A stretch of DNA of 64,000 bases from Ktedonobacter racemifer DSM 44963 (GTDB taxonomy: Bacteria; Chloroflexota; Ktedonobacteria; Ktedonobacterales; Ktedonobacteraceae). Each line of letters starts with the position of its first letter. The first letter of the stretch is position 1. The translations under genes were made by a program, and so were the position numbers. The notes under the pieces are model-generated. The model had not been told where the DNA came from and did no database searches. It saw only the letters and a list, made by a program, of their open reading frames with translations. The stretch spans positions 1,674,001-1,738,000 of the forward strand of contig NZ_ADVG01000002.1 of assembly GCF_000178855.1 (NCBI RefSeq). Reading direction: 5' to 3'. Of this stretch, positions 53,050-61,556 are shown in pieces.

Positions 53050-53883
53050 TCAGAGATGCAATTGAAGGCGTGCTCCGCGCTTGATGCCGAGAACCTGGGC
53101 TGCATTCCCATTCTGGATGGCAACCAGGAGATAGCCGGAGCTGTCGGCCAGCATGAATGCGCCCTGCTGCACCTGGCTCTCGGCGCTCAGGGCGAAGGTG
53201 GTGCGTCGCTCACTCACACGAACACCCAGTTCAGGAAACTCTAAGACGGCCTCGGGAGCACTAAAGAACTCTGGAATCAGTTGCATCGGTAGCGAGGTAA
53301 CCAGGTTGCCGAAATGGTCTACATGCACTACGCTGGCCTGTACCTCGTTCCCCTGGCGGGTAGCAAGCAGTCCGTCCAGGCGGCGTAAGCTTGAAGCCTC
53401 CAGACCGGGTCCTAGCTGGTCCAGAACCACTCCGCGCGCGAGGTGTGCGGCGGCTGGGGCAAAGATATCCCGACCGTGAAAAGTGCTACTCACGGTCGGG
53501 AGGCGATATTCAGGGGTTGTCAGGGCCACAGCCTGGTGCAATGTCTGCTCAGCTAAAATAAAGGTAAACAGTCCGTTATCGGGTCCCACAAATAGCCATT
53601 CGCCTGCGTGTAGCGCGACCGCTCGCCGCTCACTGCCGACACCAGGATCGACAACACAAAGAAAAATCGTGCCTTTAGGGAAATAGCGATAGTGGGTCGA
53701 GAGCAGCCATGCACCCTGGACGACCTGCTGAGGTGCAATATGGTGCGTAAGATCCAGGAATTGTACGCCAGGAACAATCCCCAGCATCACCCCTTTCATA
53801 ACACCCACATAGCCATCCTCCACGCCAAAGTCGGTCAGCAGTGCAATAACGGGTGCGGCCTCATCCGCTCGCAATAGATTCAT
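53050..53883 (-). CDS. SAM hydroxide adenosyltransferase (DUF62 / SAM-dependent chlorinase-fluorinase fold)
   Basis: 277-residue enzyme predicted to split S-adenosylmethionine with hydroxide to adenosine and methionine. Family stretches: VIALLTDFGVEDGYVGVMKG, FLDLTHHIAPQQVVQGAWLL, CVVDPGVGSERRAVALHAGE, LFVGPDNGLFTFIL and TFHGRDIFAPAAAHLARG. The D-H-G-type residues of the hydrolase group (Asp in DFG, Asp-Pro-Gly in VDPGVG, Arg in GRDIF) are present; true fluorinases are very rare, so hydrolysis is the safer call. ATG 53883 has GGAGG nine bases upstream; a longer frame upstream is rejected. It is divergent from the receiver-like gene. Confidence 0.92.
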   Translation of the reverse strand: MNLLRADEAAPVIALLTDFGVEDGYVGVMKGVMLGIVPGVQFLDLTHHIAPQQVVQGAWLLSTHYRYFPKGTIFLCVVDPGVGSERRAVALHAGEWLFVGPDNGLFTFILAEQTLHQAVALTTPEYRLPTVSSTFHGRDIFAPAAAHLARGVVLDQLGPGLEASSLRRLDGLLATRQGNEVQASVVHVDHFGNLVTSLPMQLIPEFFSAPEAVLEFPELGVRVSERRTTFALSAESQVQQGAFMLADSSGYLLVAIQNGNAAQVLGIKRGARLQLHL

Positions 53884-54277
53884 AGGTAGAAACCTCCAAA
53901 TGGTACTAGGACATCTCCAGAAACAGTCTCTCCACCTGGACACAAGGTATGATACAACCAGAGCATATACCTGTGTAAACAAAAAAAGTTGGCCTTCCAA
54001 TACGCAGAGGCCTATGGAGAGGAAGAGGGCTCATCCCCCTGTTACTCAGGGTATACAAAAAGCGCAACACATGTGTCTGTGATGCGTCATTAGTCACATT
54101 TGCTATACCACACTCGCAGCAATATGCTATACTAAGCGCCAATAATGGCTATATTTACTCTCTCTGCGCACCCGATGCCGTTGAGTTATGTAGCACGGCC
54201 ACGCCTTCTCAACGTCTGATAATAGAGCAAAATTTTGCACCAGTAGAACCCAAACGTGCAGTGACCGGAGCGAAATT
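53884..54277. other. Divergent promoter region
   Basis: 394 bp between the SAM hydroxide adenosyltransferase (-) and the receiver-like gene (+). AT-rich; no clear operator, repeat or ORF. Confidence 0.4.
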
Positions 54278-56497
54278 ATGAATGCTAGTACCAGTGGACC
54301 ACACATTCTCCTATTTGAACGAGATCAGCAGTTAGCGGGTTTACTTATTGGTGAACTACAACTCGCGGGCTACGATTGTCATACCGCACGTACCGCCGTT
54401 GAAGTCTTTGATGCCATCGCCCGCCTCCCAATCCGGCTTATTCTGGTCGATCTTGCCCAGGCGGCAGCCGCGCGTCGCGAATTTTGGGTCGCTTTAGATA
54501 CGCAACGCCGTGGTCGTGGCATTCAAGTTCTGACATTCAATTGCACCAATATCGCAGGCTATGGGCCACGCGACTTAGATGATCATATCAATACGACACC
54601 AGCCGAGGTCGAGGTCGATGGCATGCTTGGGGTGATGGGCCTTGTTGACGCCGTACGCGCTCGCATTCCCTCAGAGCAAGCGAACACGTCCTCAACGACC
54701 CAGCCACGCCTGACGCGCACCTCTTCGCCCTCTGCTCCGAACAATTCAGGTGCCTCGCCAACGGCGACGCCACGTCCAACACAACCTGTTCAAACACCCG
54801 GACAGTCATATCGCACGCACTCATCACCAGAGCAGCCAGTTACGCCTCTACGAAGTAGCGTCTCTGGCTTTCACCAGCCTGCTCCTGGAACCTTCAACAA
54901 CACAGGTCAATATTCCTCACCCACCTCCGCTATGACGCCTCCCCAGACGCCAAATATGATGGAAGATCCTGCTCAGTCCTCCTACACGGACAAAATCCAT
55001 GCCGTGCTCTATCCTAATCAGCGTACCTGGAGCGCGCCGAATACGCCCTCCCAATCAGGTACATCTGACAATAGATACGAGGCTCAGAGCGCTATTCTCT
55101 CTTCCTTTGCCAATCCTTCCTCCCAACCATCCGCGGCTCCCCTGGGTAGCTCGGGCCTGAATACCCTTCAGCGCCTGGCAAATGGCCAGGTAGATGCTCC
55201 CAATGAATCTGGCCTGGCTCAACTCTCGCGCCTCATTCAGGGACGACAGGCTCCGCCCGCTGAAAATCATCCCACGATGCAGCCAACTCCTGAGCGACAG
55301 GCGTTTCGCCCCATCCAGTCCACCCAGCAGGCAACAGTATCACCTCCACCTGCCCAGTATACACGGAGCGAGGCACCTGCCCAGGCACGCGTTGCTTATC
55401 AGGCAAGCGAGCAGCCTTCCTTCGCTCAGCCTATGGTCCAACCGGAACAGGATATGCACGTCCGGGCACGCCCATTCTTAGGGGAACAGGGTCTGTTCGC
55501 CCGCGCCCCTCAAACAGCGCACGAGCCTTCTCAGGTCGCCCCCCAGGCTCAACAAACAACGGCCTATGCCACTCATCCAGCTACCGATGTTCCACCACGA
55601 CAGGTAAGTGAGCAGCTATTCTCACAACCGTTACGCCCTGCTCCTATCGAGGGGATGCCCGCTGAGCGGCCTACAAATATGCCCCCAGAGAACCCGGGCC
55701 GGCGTACGGAGGCGCCTTCACGTCCTAACAATTATGGGCAGGCCACAAATATTGCCTCGCCCCTGGCCTCTATTGTGACTGCGACGTCTTCTAGCCAGCA
55801 GCAACAGCACGCAGCGACTCCCCAGGTGACATTCACTGGTGCTCCTGGCCAGGAACATATCAGCCGCGCATACACTGTAGAAGAGCTGAACTCCAGGCCC
55901 AAACGCCAGGAGCCAGAGACCGAGAAGTATCCTCCAACCACGTCCATCACAAATGAGAAACGGGACGAAGAGTCAGATATCGATCACCAGACAATTGTTG
56001 AGCAAATTAAGGCTGAAATTAAGCGGGCAACCGAGGGGCAGGCCGAAAAGGTTGCGCAGAACTCAACCAGTAACGCGGTCCTGATCGATATTATGCAGAG
56101 CCTGCCTCCAATGCCCACACCACCGCCCCAGCCACCTCAACCCCAGGCACTCAATGGACGCGCAACACGTTCGCTTGGAAGCGTCTTATTAGAGGGGCAC
56201 CTCGTTCCCGAGAGTCGCCTGGACGTGGCTCAAAATATCCAGCGTATGCTCAATGGCGTGGATCTTAACTACCAGCTTGGCGAGATCCTGCTGATGTTTA
56301 AGCTCCTCACGCCTGACCAATTACTGGCCGCCAGCCTGGTAAGCTACGGCATGATTAGCACTACACAGATCGGCTCCCTTGGTCGCATTCGCCAGGAATT
56401 GCATACTATGGGCCTCGAATATGACCTGGAGAACCTGCTCATTATGTTCCGCGTTCTCACACCAGAGCAATTGCGCGAAGTCAAAGCCGATTGGTAG
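54278..56497 (+). CDS. Receiver-like protein with long disordered linker and C-terminal repeats
   Basis: 739 residues. Residues 8-120 look like a receiver (HILLFERDQQLAGLLIGELQ, Asp in LILVDLAQ), but the acidic pair is partly replaced and the conserved Lys is not evident. Residues 130-600 are a very long Pro/Gln/Ser/Thr-rich linker. The last 115 residues contain two similar units, NYQLGEILLMFKLLTPDQLL and EYDLENLLIMFRVLTPEQLR, like the helical repeats in the N-terminal domain of type II secretion and type IV pilus ATPases. The protein may connect a sensing or docking module to a binding module. The architecture recalls the pseudokinase at 26809. CGGAG lies upstream. Confidence 0.75.
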   Translation: MNASTSGPHILLFERDQQLAGLLIGELQLAGYDCHTARTAVEVFDAIARLPIRLILVDLAQAAAARREFWVALDTQRRGRGIQVLTFNCTNIAGYGPRDLDDHINTTPAEVEVDGMLGVMGLVDAVRARIPSEQANTSSTTQPRLTRTSSPSAPNNSGASPTATPRPTQPVQTPGQSYRTHSSPEQPVTPLRSSVSGFHQPAPGTFNNTGQYSSPTSAMTPPQTPNMMEDPAQSSYTDKIHAVLYPNQRTWSAPNTPSQSGTSDNRYEAQSAILSSFANPSSQPSAAPLGSSGLNTLQRLANGQVDAPNESGLAQLSRLIQGRQAPPAENHPTMQPTPERQAFRPIQSTQQATVSPPPAQYTRSEAPAQARVAYQASEQPSFAQPMVQPEQDMHVRARPFLGEQGLFARAPQTAHEPSQVAPQAQQTTAYATHPATDVPPRQVSEQLFSQPLRPAPIEGMPAERPTNMPPENPGRRTEAPSRPNNYGQATNIASPLASIVTATSSSQQQQHAATPQVTFTGAPGQEHISRAYTVEELNSRPKRQEPETEKYPPTTSITNEKRDEESDIDHQTIVEQIKAEIKRATEGQAEKVAQNSTSNAVLIDIMQSLPPMPTPPPQPPQPQALNGRATRSLGSVLLEGHLVPESRLDVAQNIQRMLNGVDLNYQLGEILLMFKLLTPDQLLAASLVSYGMISTTQIGSLGRIRQELHTMGLEYDLENLLIMFRVLTPEQLREVKADW

Positions 56498-56498
56498 T

Positions 56499-56561
56499 AA
56501 CCAGATACACAGAAGAGAGCCTGGCGCGGTTCGCGCCAGGCTCTCTTCTGTGTATCTGGTT
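56499..56561. terminator. 30-bp perfect stem-loop between convergent genes
   Basis: Arms 56499-56528 and 56532-56561, loop GTT. It fits exactly between the stop codons of the receiver-like gene and murA, leaving one base on each side. Confidence 0.85.
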
Positions 56562-56562
56562 G

Positions 56563-57918
56563 TTAGTTGACGTCGGCAGTTGCCGTAGCTTCGATACGCT
56601 GAATTTGCGCGCCGAGTGAACGTAGTTTGGCGTCCAGGTGCTCATATCCACGCTCGATATGATCGATGCCAAAGACCTGCGACTCACCCTCCGCACACAA
56701 GGCCGCGAGGATATAGGAGCAGCCCGCGCGGATATCGGGGATATAGAGTTGCGTTCCCTTCAGGGGCGTTGGCCCACTAACTACGCAGCTATGCTGGTGT
56801 TCTTTCTCGCGGAAACGACAGGGAACCTCGCCCAGACATTTGCTATACAGGCCGACATGCGCGCCCATGCCAATGAGGGCCGAGGTATAGCCAAAGCGAT
56901 CCTCGTAGATCGTCTCATGTACTACCGACATACCACGCGCCTGCGTCAATAACACAGTAAAGGGCTGCTGCCAGTCTGTCATAAAGCCAGGATGAACATC
57001 TGTCTCCAAGGCAATCGCGGGCGGTGGCTGGTCATCAGCCACAAAACGGATGCCCTCGTCATCAATATCGAAGCGCAGGCGCATCTTTGAAAGTGTATTC
57101 AAGAACGTCAATAGAATATCCTGCTGTGCGCCTCGCAAGTAGACATCGCCACGCGTGAGATAGGCTGCGGTAGCCAGGGAGACAGCCTCGTTGCGGTCGC
57201 TGAGCAGGGTATGACTCGCGCCACGTAGTTTCTCGACGCCCTCAATCACAATACGCCGATCAACCTTGACCTCGATGATGGCGCCCATCTTTTGCAGCAG
57301 CTTGATCAGGTCTACAATCTCTGGCTCCATGGCCGCGTTCTCAATAATGGTGACGCCCTTGGCTAGCGAGGCCGTAATCAAGAAGTTCTCGGTCGCCATG
57401 ACGCTGGGGAAGGGCAATTTGATCGTTGTGCCACGCAGGCGCTTTGTCGTCGTGCAATAATAGAATCCATCGCGCTCAACAATCGTCGCTCCCATCTGGC
57501 GCAGCCCCTCGATATGAAAATTAATGGGGCGCGGGCCAATACGATCTCCCCCGGGGGCAGGTATGCTTACCTCGCCACAGCAATGCAGCAGGGGGCCAAT
57601 CGCCATGACGGCGATGCGGTTCAGTCCACCGACCTCGGTCGAGATCTCAGATCTGGCAATAGAGTCGGTACGCAACGTCAACACATGGTCATCCAGATGC
57701 AGACTGGTGCCAACGCTTTCGCACAGCTTCATGGTTAAATACATATCTCCCAACAGTGGCACATTGCGCAATGTGCACTCCTCAGAGGTCAGCAGCGAAG
57801 CGATAATCATTTTGGTGACGGCGTTTTTCGCGCCGCTCAATTTCACTTCGCCCTGGAGCGAGGCTCCTCCCTGTACCAGGTAATAGGGGGAGGCCACTGG
57901 CGTTTCACTATGCTTCAT
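56563..57918 (-). CDS. murA: UDP-N-acetylglucosamine 1-carboxyvinyltransferase
   Basis: First committed step of peptidoglycan synthesis: transfers enolpyruvate from phosphoenolpyruvate to UDP-N-acetylglucosamine. 451 residues in the EPSP-synthase fold: VQGGASLQGEVKLSGAKNAV, GLNRIAVMAIGPLLH, RPINFHIEGLRQMGATIVER, FPSVMATENFLITASLA, VHPGFMTDWQQPFTVLLTQA and ERGYEHLDAKLRSLGAQIQR. At the catalytic loop, where E. coli has Cys115, the sequence is PAPGGDRIGPRP, giving Asp125. MurA with Asp here is known to be active and insensitive to fosfomycin (for example in mycobacteria). It lies 23 bp after the CrtI-like gene on the same strand, which suggests co-transcription. Confidence 0.95.
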   Translation of the reverse strand: MKHSETPVASPYYLVQGGASLQGEVKLSGAKNAVTKMIIASLLTSEECTLRNVPLLGDMYLTMKLCESVGTSLHLDDHVLTLRTDSIARSEISTEVGGLNRIAVMAIGPLLHCCGEVSIPAPGGDRIGPRPINFHIEGLRQMGATIVERDGFYYCTTTKRLRGTTIKLPFPSVMATENFLITASLAKGVTIIENAAMEPEIVDLIKLLQKMGAIIEVKVDRRIVIEGVEKLRGASHTLLSDRNEAVSLATAAYLTRGDVYLRGAQQDILLTFLNTLSKMRLRFDIDDEGIRFVADDQPPPAIALETDVHPGFMTDWQQPFTVLLTQARGMSVVHETIYEDRFGYTSALIGMGAHVGLYSKCLGEVPCRFREKEHQHSCVVSGPTPLKGTQLYIPDIRAGCSYILAALCAEGESQVFGIDHIERGYEHLDAKLRSLGAQIQRIEATATADVN

Positions 57919-57941
57919 TACGATTAGCCTCTATATAAGTC

Positions 57942-59492
57942 CTAATGGGCGTCCTTCAATTTGTGGAACGTAGCCGAGTTTCCCGGCGCCATCCACAGCC
58001 AGCGCAAGGGATTCAAGCGCGAATAGGCGACTGCCATATGTGATCGGCTCGCTCGCGCAGGTCGGCCATTCCTGTCTGTTTCTTCACGATCCAGTGCATC
58101 TAACAGATCCAGGAAATGGTTCACACTCTGGGCCACCCCTTCCACCATCAGAAACCCCGATGGCTTGACGGCATCTCCCACGAGATACAGGCCTTCGATG
58201 GTTGTTGTTGGTGTGAGGTCCTCTCCCTGCGTCATCCTATTCACAGGCCACTCGCCCCGATAGGTCCCCATCGTAAGTACGCGACAATGCGTATCAAAGG
58301 CGTCACCAAAGAGCATATGCAAGTCGGCCAGCGCGAGCGCGCGCTCTTCCTCCACATTGTTACTCTGAATGACCTGGTGGGTAATTAACAAATGCTTGCC
58401 AGCAGGGGCAAGACTGGGATCACTATTTGTTGGCTGGACGATGCCCGCAATGCGCTTCGTATCCAGGCAATACATAATGCCACGATGAGGGATAAACGAG
58501 ACATCGCTTAAGATATGGACTTTCAGGCCCACAGCCTCGTGCAGCCCCACCTCTGAGGGCATCTCGCCCCCTACAGACTCCTCTTCCGGCTTCCGCTTGA
58601 GCACATCGGCCTGTCTTACTTTCCGATTGTGCAGTAGTCCGTCTGTGGCTCTGGGGCCGATATCGCTCACCACCAGGGGAGCCTCGATCACTTCCTCCAC
58701 CCCATGCTCTTTGTAGCGCACACGTACTCCACTCACCCGCCCATCACGCTGGATGATCTGCAATACTTCGCAGGAGAGTGTAAGCTCACCGCCAAGCGCC
58801 TGGACGTGCTGCTCAAGCTGGCGTGTGATCTCACCACATCCACCCTCGACAATCGCAGGCGCGCCAAAGCGAAACATGTTGCGCGTCGTGCGAATCACCT
58901 CGCGTGTGCTTACCTGACTCAATTCCAGACTCAAGGCAAAACGCGAGATCCGCTCGAAGAAGGCGACCAGTTGTGGATTGCGCTCGACCTTGAGGTGCCG
59001 CTCTAACCAGCGATGAAAGGGCATCTGGAGTTCGGCCTCAGGCAACTGGCTAAAAAACATCAGATAGCCCAGGCGGATGAACCACCAGGACTGGCGCGGA
59101 CCCAGGAAACGCAAGACACCCAGCAAGCCCTGCGCTCGGTACTGTTTGCCATGTACATAAAAAGAGCCGAAGACATCGGCATCAAAGAAACGGTGGGGAA
59201 CCTGCAAACGATCAAGCATCTGAGCCAGCGCGCCACTGCTCCCAAAGGGAACCATGTGCACCGCACCGGTACTTACCTGCACGCCCTGGAAATGTTTGGC
59301 GGTAAAGCGGCCTCCGGCATGCGGAAGGCGCTCTAGAATGAGAACGCGTTTGCCACGCTGGAGCAAATGGGCTGCGCTTAGTAAGCCGCCCAGGCCAGCA
59401 CCAATAATGATGGCATCTATCTGTCGTGAAGCGTGAGGAGTAGAAATCGCCACGTCATCCCTCTCTACCCCGGGTGAAGCATTTTCGTGCAT
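57942..59492 (-). CDS. FAD-dependent oxidoreductase, phytoene desaturase/CrtI-like
   Basis: 516 residues. The FAD-binding dinucleotide motif is DAIIIGAGLGGLLSAAHLLQ then RGKRVLILERLPHAGGRF. A mid-part includes QLEQHVQALGGELTLSCEVL and APLVVSDIGPRA, and the C-terminal FAD motif is GLYLVGDAVKPSGFLMVEGV. This is the COG1233 pattern of carotenoid desaturases and isomerases and of other amine- or polyene-oxidising enzymes. No other carotenoid genes are in the window, so the substrate is open. The ribosome site at 59492 (GAGCGG) is weak. It is upstream of murA on the same strand. Confidence 0.88.
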   Translation of the reverse strand: MHENASPGVERDDVAISTPHASRQIDAIIIGAGLGGLLSAAHLLQRGKRVLILERLPHAGGRFTAKHFQGVQVSTGAVHMVPFGSSGALAQMLDRLQVPHRFFDADVFGSFYVHGKQYRAQGLLGVLRFLGPRQSWWFIRLGYLMFFSQLPEAELQMPFHRWLERHLKVERNPQLVAFFERISRFALSLELSQVSTREVIRTTRNMFRFGAPAIVEGGCGEITRQLEQHVQALGGELTLSCEVLQIIQRDGRVSGVRVRYKEHGVEEVIEAPLVVSDIGPRATDGLLHNRKVRQADVLKRKPEEESVGGEMPSEVGLHEAVGLKVHILSDVSFIPHRGIMYCLDTKRIAGIVQPTNSDPSLAPAGKHLLITHQVIQSNNVEEERALALADLHMLFGDAFDTHCRVLTMGTYRGEWPVNRMTQGEDLTPTTTIEGLYLVGDAVKPSGFLMVEGVAQSVNHFLDLLDALDREETDRNGRPARASRSHMAVAYSRLNPLRWLWMAPGNSATFHKLKDAH

Positions 59493-59535
59493 GAAAGTAT
59501 CCGCTCAGTCGATAAGTTTTTTATGGAGAGGAGAG

Positions 59536-59580
59536 ATGTGGTACGTACTGGTGACCACAGGCTGCCAGTACGTACCACAT
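59536..59580. terminator. 16-bp perfect stem-loop with a structured loop
   Basis: Arms 59536-59551 and 59565-59580 with a 13-base loop, starting 7 bp past the stop of the minus-strand FHA gene. Its tip (CTGGTGACC then GGCTGCCAG) is related to those at 16666 and 43030. Confidence 0.75.
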
Positions 59581-59586
59581 CGCTTG

Positions 59587-60957
59587 TTACTCTTCGCCAA
59601 CCATGCCGCGCAACAGGCTATTGCACTCGGCCATTGTGTTGAGTACATTCTGGTGAATCTGGAAGACCTTGTTGAGTTCGCGAGCCTTCCGCGCCAGTTT
59701 CGTGACATATTCGATATCGCGTGGATTGCTCATGACATCTTCCATGAGCTGCAACAGCTCGGCCCAGGCCAGGGCCTCGCGGCTACGCGCGACATCGGCG
59801 ATTGTGCTATCCATGCGCTCAGAGACGCGCCGGATGCCACCTCGCAGTTGACTGACGGTTTGACCCAGCTCTCCTTCGCGCTTACGCATGGCATCCTGCG
59901 TCGAGTTGAACTGGTCCTGCAAAGCCGCGATCTGACCATCCAGAGCGGAGACAGCGGCAATCAAGCTGCTCATGTCTGGCAGGTTGGGCATGGGAATGGA
60001 GGTCAGACGCTTAAAGGTCAGGGGAACGTCATCGTAGGCTTTCTGTACAGACTCTTCCTCACGTGGCTGCGCAGGTTCCGCTGGTGTCTCGGGAACATAG
60101 TCAGACGCTTCAGGCGCTTTCTGTGTCTGCTCTTCCACAGCCGGGAAGTCAGCCTGCTCGTCTTGCTCAACTGGCGTGGCCAGGGCTGGCACGCCAAAGG
60201 GAATCTCTGGCTCCTCCGAGAGAATGGACTGGGTCTCATACCCACTATCGCTCTCAGGAAGCGTGACATTATCATCAGTCGAGGTACGATACGTATTAGG
60301 CTCGTAGGGATTGGGTTCATAGGGAACAGAGACCGTGGGCAGATCTTCTACCTCATTTGAGGCAGTGCCAAAGGCGCGGAAGATCAGCTCATGCTCGCCA
60401 ATGCCAATATGATCGCCATCCTGCAATAAGCGTGTGCCATTATCATCGAGCTGTTGCCCATTGACAAAGGTACCATTGGCGCTATGCTCATCCTGCAATA
60501 CATACTGTCCATTCTCAAAGTGGACGACGGCATGGCGGCGCGACGTCAATTTATCTTTCTGCAACAGGATGTCGCTGTTGGGAGCACGCCCAATCACGAT
60601 CTCTTTTTTCTCCAGCGGATACTCAGTGATGACCTGGCCGCTTTCAGAGCGCAAGATAAAGCGCCCTGGCTGCTCAATGCGATCCATCGTTGCCTGGGCG
60701 GTAGGAGCGGAATAGTTGGCCTGCTCAGCCCCATAGCCTCCGGCCACGGTTGGAGCCGCCTCGTTGCCATAGTCAGAAGAAGGAACAGTGCCTCCTTCAT
60801 GCCCAGCCGCGTTCCATTCTCCACTTGGGGAGGCCCCCACGGTGGGGGCGGCATTCATTGGCTGCGCAGCAGCAGCAGGGGTCAGGCGATTCCCACAATT
60901 CAGGCAATACCGATCTTCCGGCCTTGTGTCGGCCCCACAATAGGGACACTTATCCAT
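59587..60957 (-). CDS. Zinc-ribbon and FHA-domain protein
   Basis: 456 residues. The N-terminal zinc ribbon has two Cys pairs (KCPYCGAD and RYCLNCGNRL). A Gly/Ala-rich linker follows, then an FHA domain at about 95-195 with the phosphothreonine-binding pattern IVIGRAPNSDILL, TSRRHAVVHFENG and SANGTFVNGQ. After another acidic linker, the C-terminal 140 residues are helical and likely coiled-coil (VSALDGQIAALQDQFNSTQD and beyond). It probably docks onto Thr-phosphorylated proteins, which fits the kinase-like genes in this genome. ATG 60957 is chosen because GGGAGG precedes it by 11 bases and the zinc ribbon begins at once; an open frame extends 15 codons upstream. Confidence 0.88.
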   Translation of the reverse strand: MDKCPYCGADTRPEDRYCLNCGNRLTPAAAAQPMNAAPTVGASPSGEWNAAGHEGGTVPSSDYGNEAAPTVAGGYGAEQANYSAPTAQATMDRIEQPGRFILRSESGQVITEYPLEKKEIVIGRAPNSDILLQKDKLTSRRHAVVHFENGQYVLQDEHSANGTFVNGQQLDDNGTRLLQDGDHIGIGEHELIFRAFGTASNEVEDLPTVSVPYEPNPYEPNTYRTSTDDNVTLPESDSGYETQSILSEEPEIPFGVPALATPVEQDEQADFPAVEEQTQKAPEASDYVPETPAEPAQPREEESVQKAYDDVPLTFKRLTSIPMPNLPDMSSLIAAVSALDGQIAALQDQFNSTQDAMRKREGELGQTVSQLRGGIRRVSERMDSTIADVARSREALAWAELLQLMEDVMSNPRDIEYVTKLARKARELNKVFQIHQNVLNTMAECNSLLRGMVGEE

Positions 60958-61556
60958 GATATGCAAATCCTCCCATTTAAAAGCACGCAAGGCTCTCATC
61001 ACGCGCGCACAAAACTTCTGACATTATAGCAGAAGTGAAACTTGAGCGTCGAGCGAGCCTTGCTTGAACTCACCCTTTACGACTAGTCCAGGTTGCATGA
61101 AGCCCCTTTCTTTGGAGAGCCTTCACACCTTACGCGAAAGCGGGTAATTACTTCATCTGTACCCGTTGTCTCGTATTGAGTGAGGATATGTGGTGGTGGT
61201 CGACTGGCGGAGCCAGTCGACCACCACCACATATCCCTTACCACCTCCTCAGGAGGCGCAAGTTGGCTTGAATGCCTGTAAAAAAACAAGAATTACGCGT
61301 CTACGTTAAAGATAGATAATAAAAAGAAGTTTGTCTATGAAGTAGTTCTCAAATTGGTACTAGGACGCAAGAACAAGGCCTTTACAGGGGTTTGATTTAA
61401 TGCTACCATTACATTTCACCATAAGAAGCAGACACTGGGAGTAGACTGATCGTCGTTTCGTCCAGGCAGGAGCTTTTTCCTACTTGTGACGCCACCATAC
61501 CAAGCGCCACGTATCGTACATAAGAACTCAACATTTACTTGCGGGAGTAGTCGTGT
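60958..61556. other. Divergent intergenic region upstream of dnaA
   Basis: 599 bp between the FHA gene (-) and dnaA (+). It contains the stem-loop at 61184-61236 and otherwise looks AT-rich. No TTATCCACA-type DnaA boxes or AT-rich 13-mers were recognised, so it does not look like a typical oriC. Confidence 0.45.
61184..61236. repeat. 25-bp perfect stem-loop between divergent genes
   Basis: Arms 61184-61208 and 61212-61236 with the loop GGA. It lies 320 bp upstream of dnaA and 230 bp upstream of the FHA gene, both transcribed away from it, so a terminator role is not obvious. An unannotated small RNA or gene could explain it. Confidence 0.85.
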
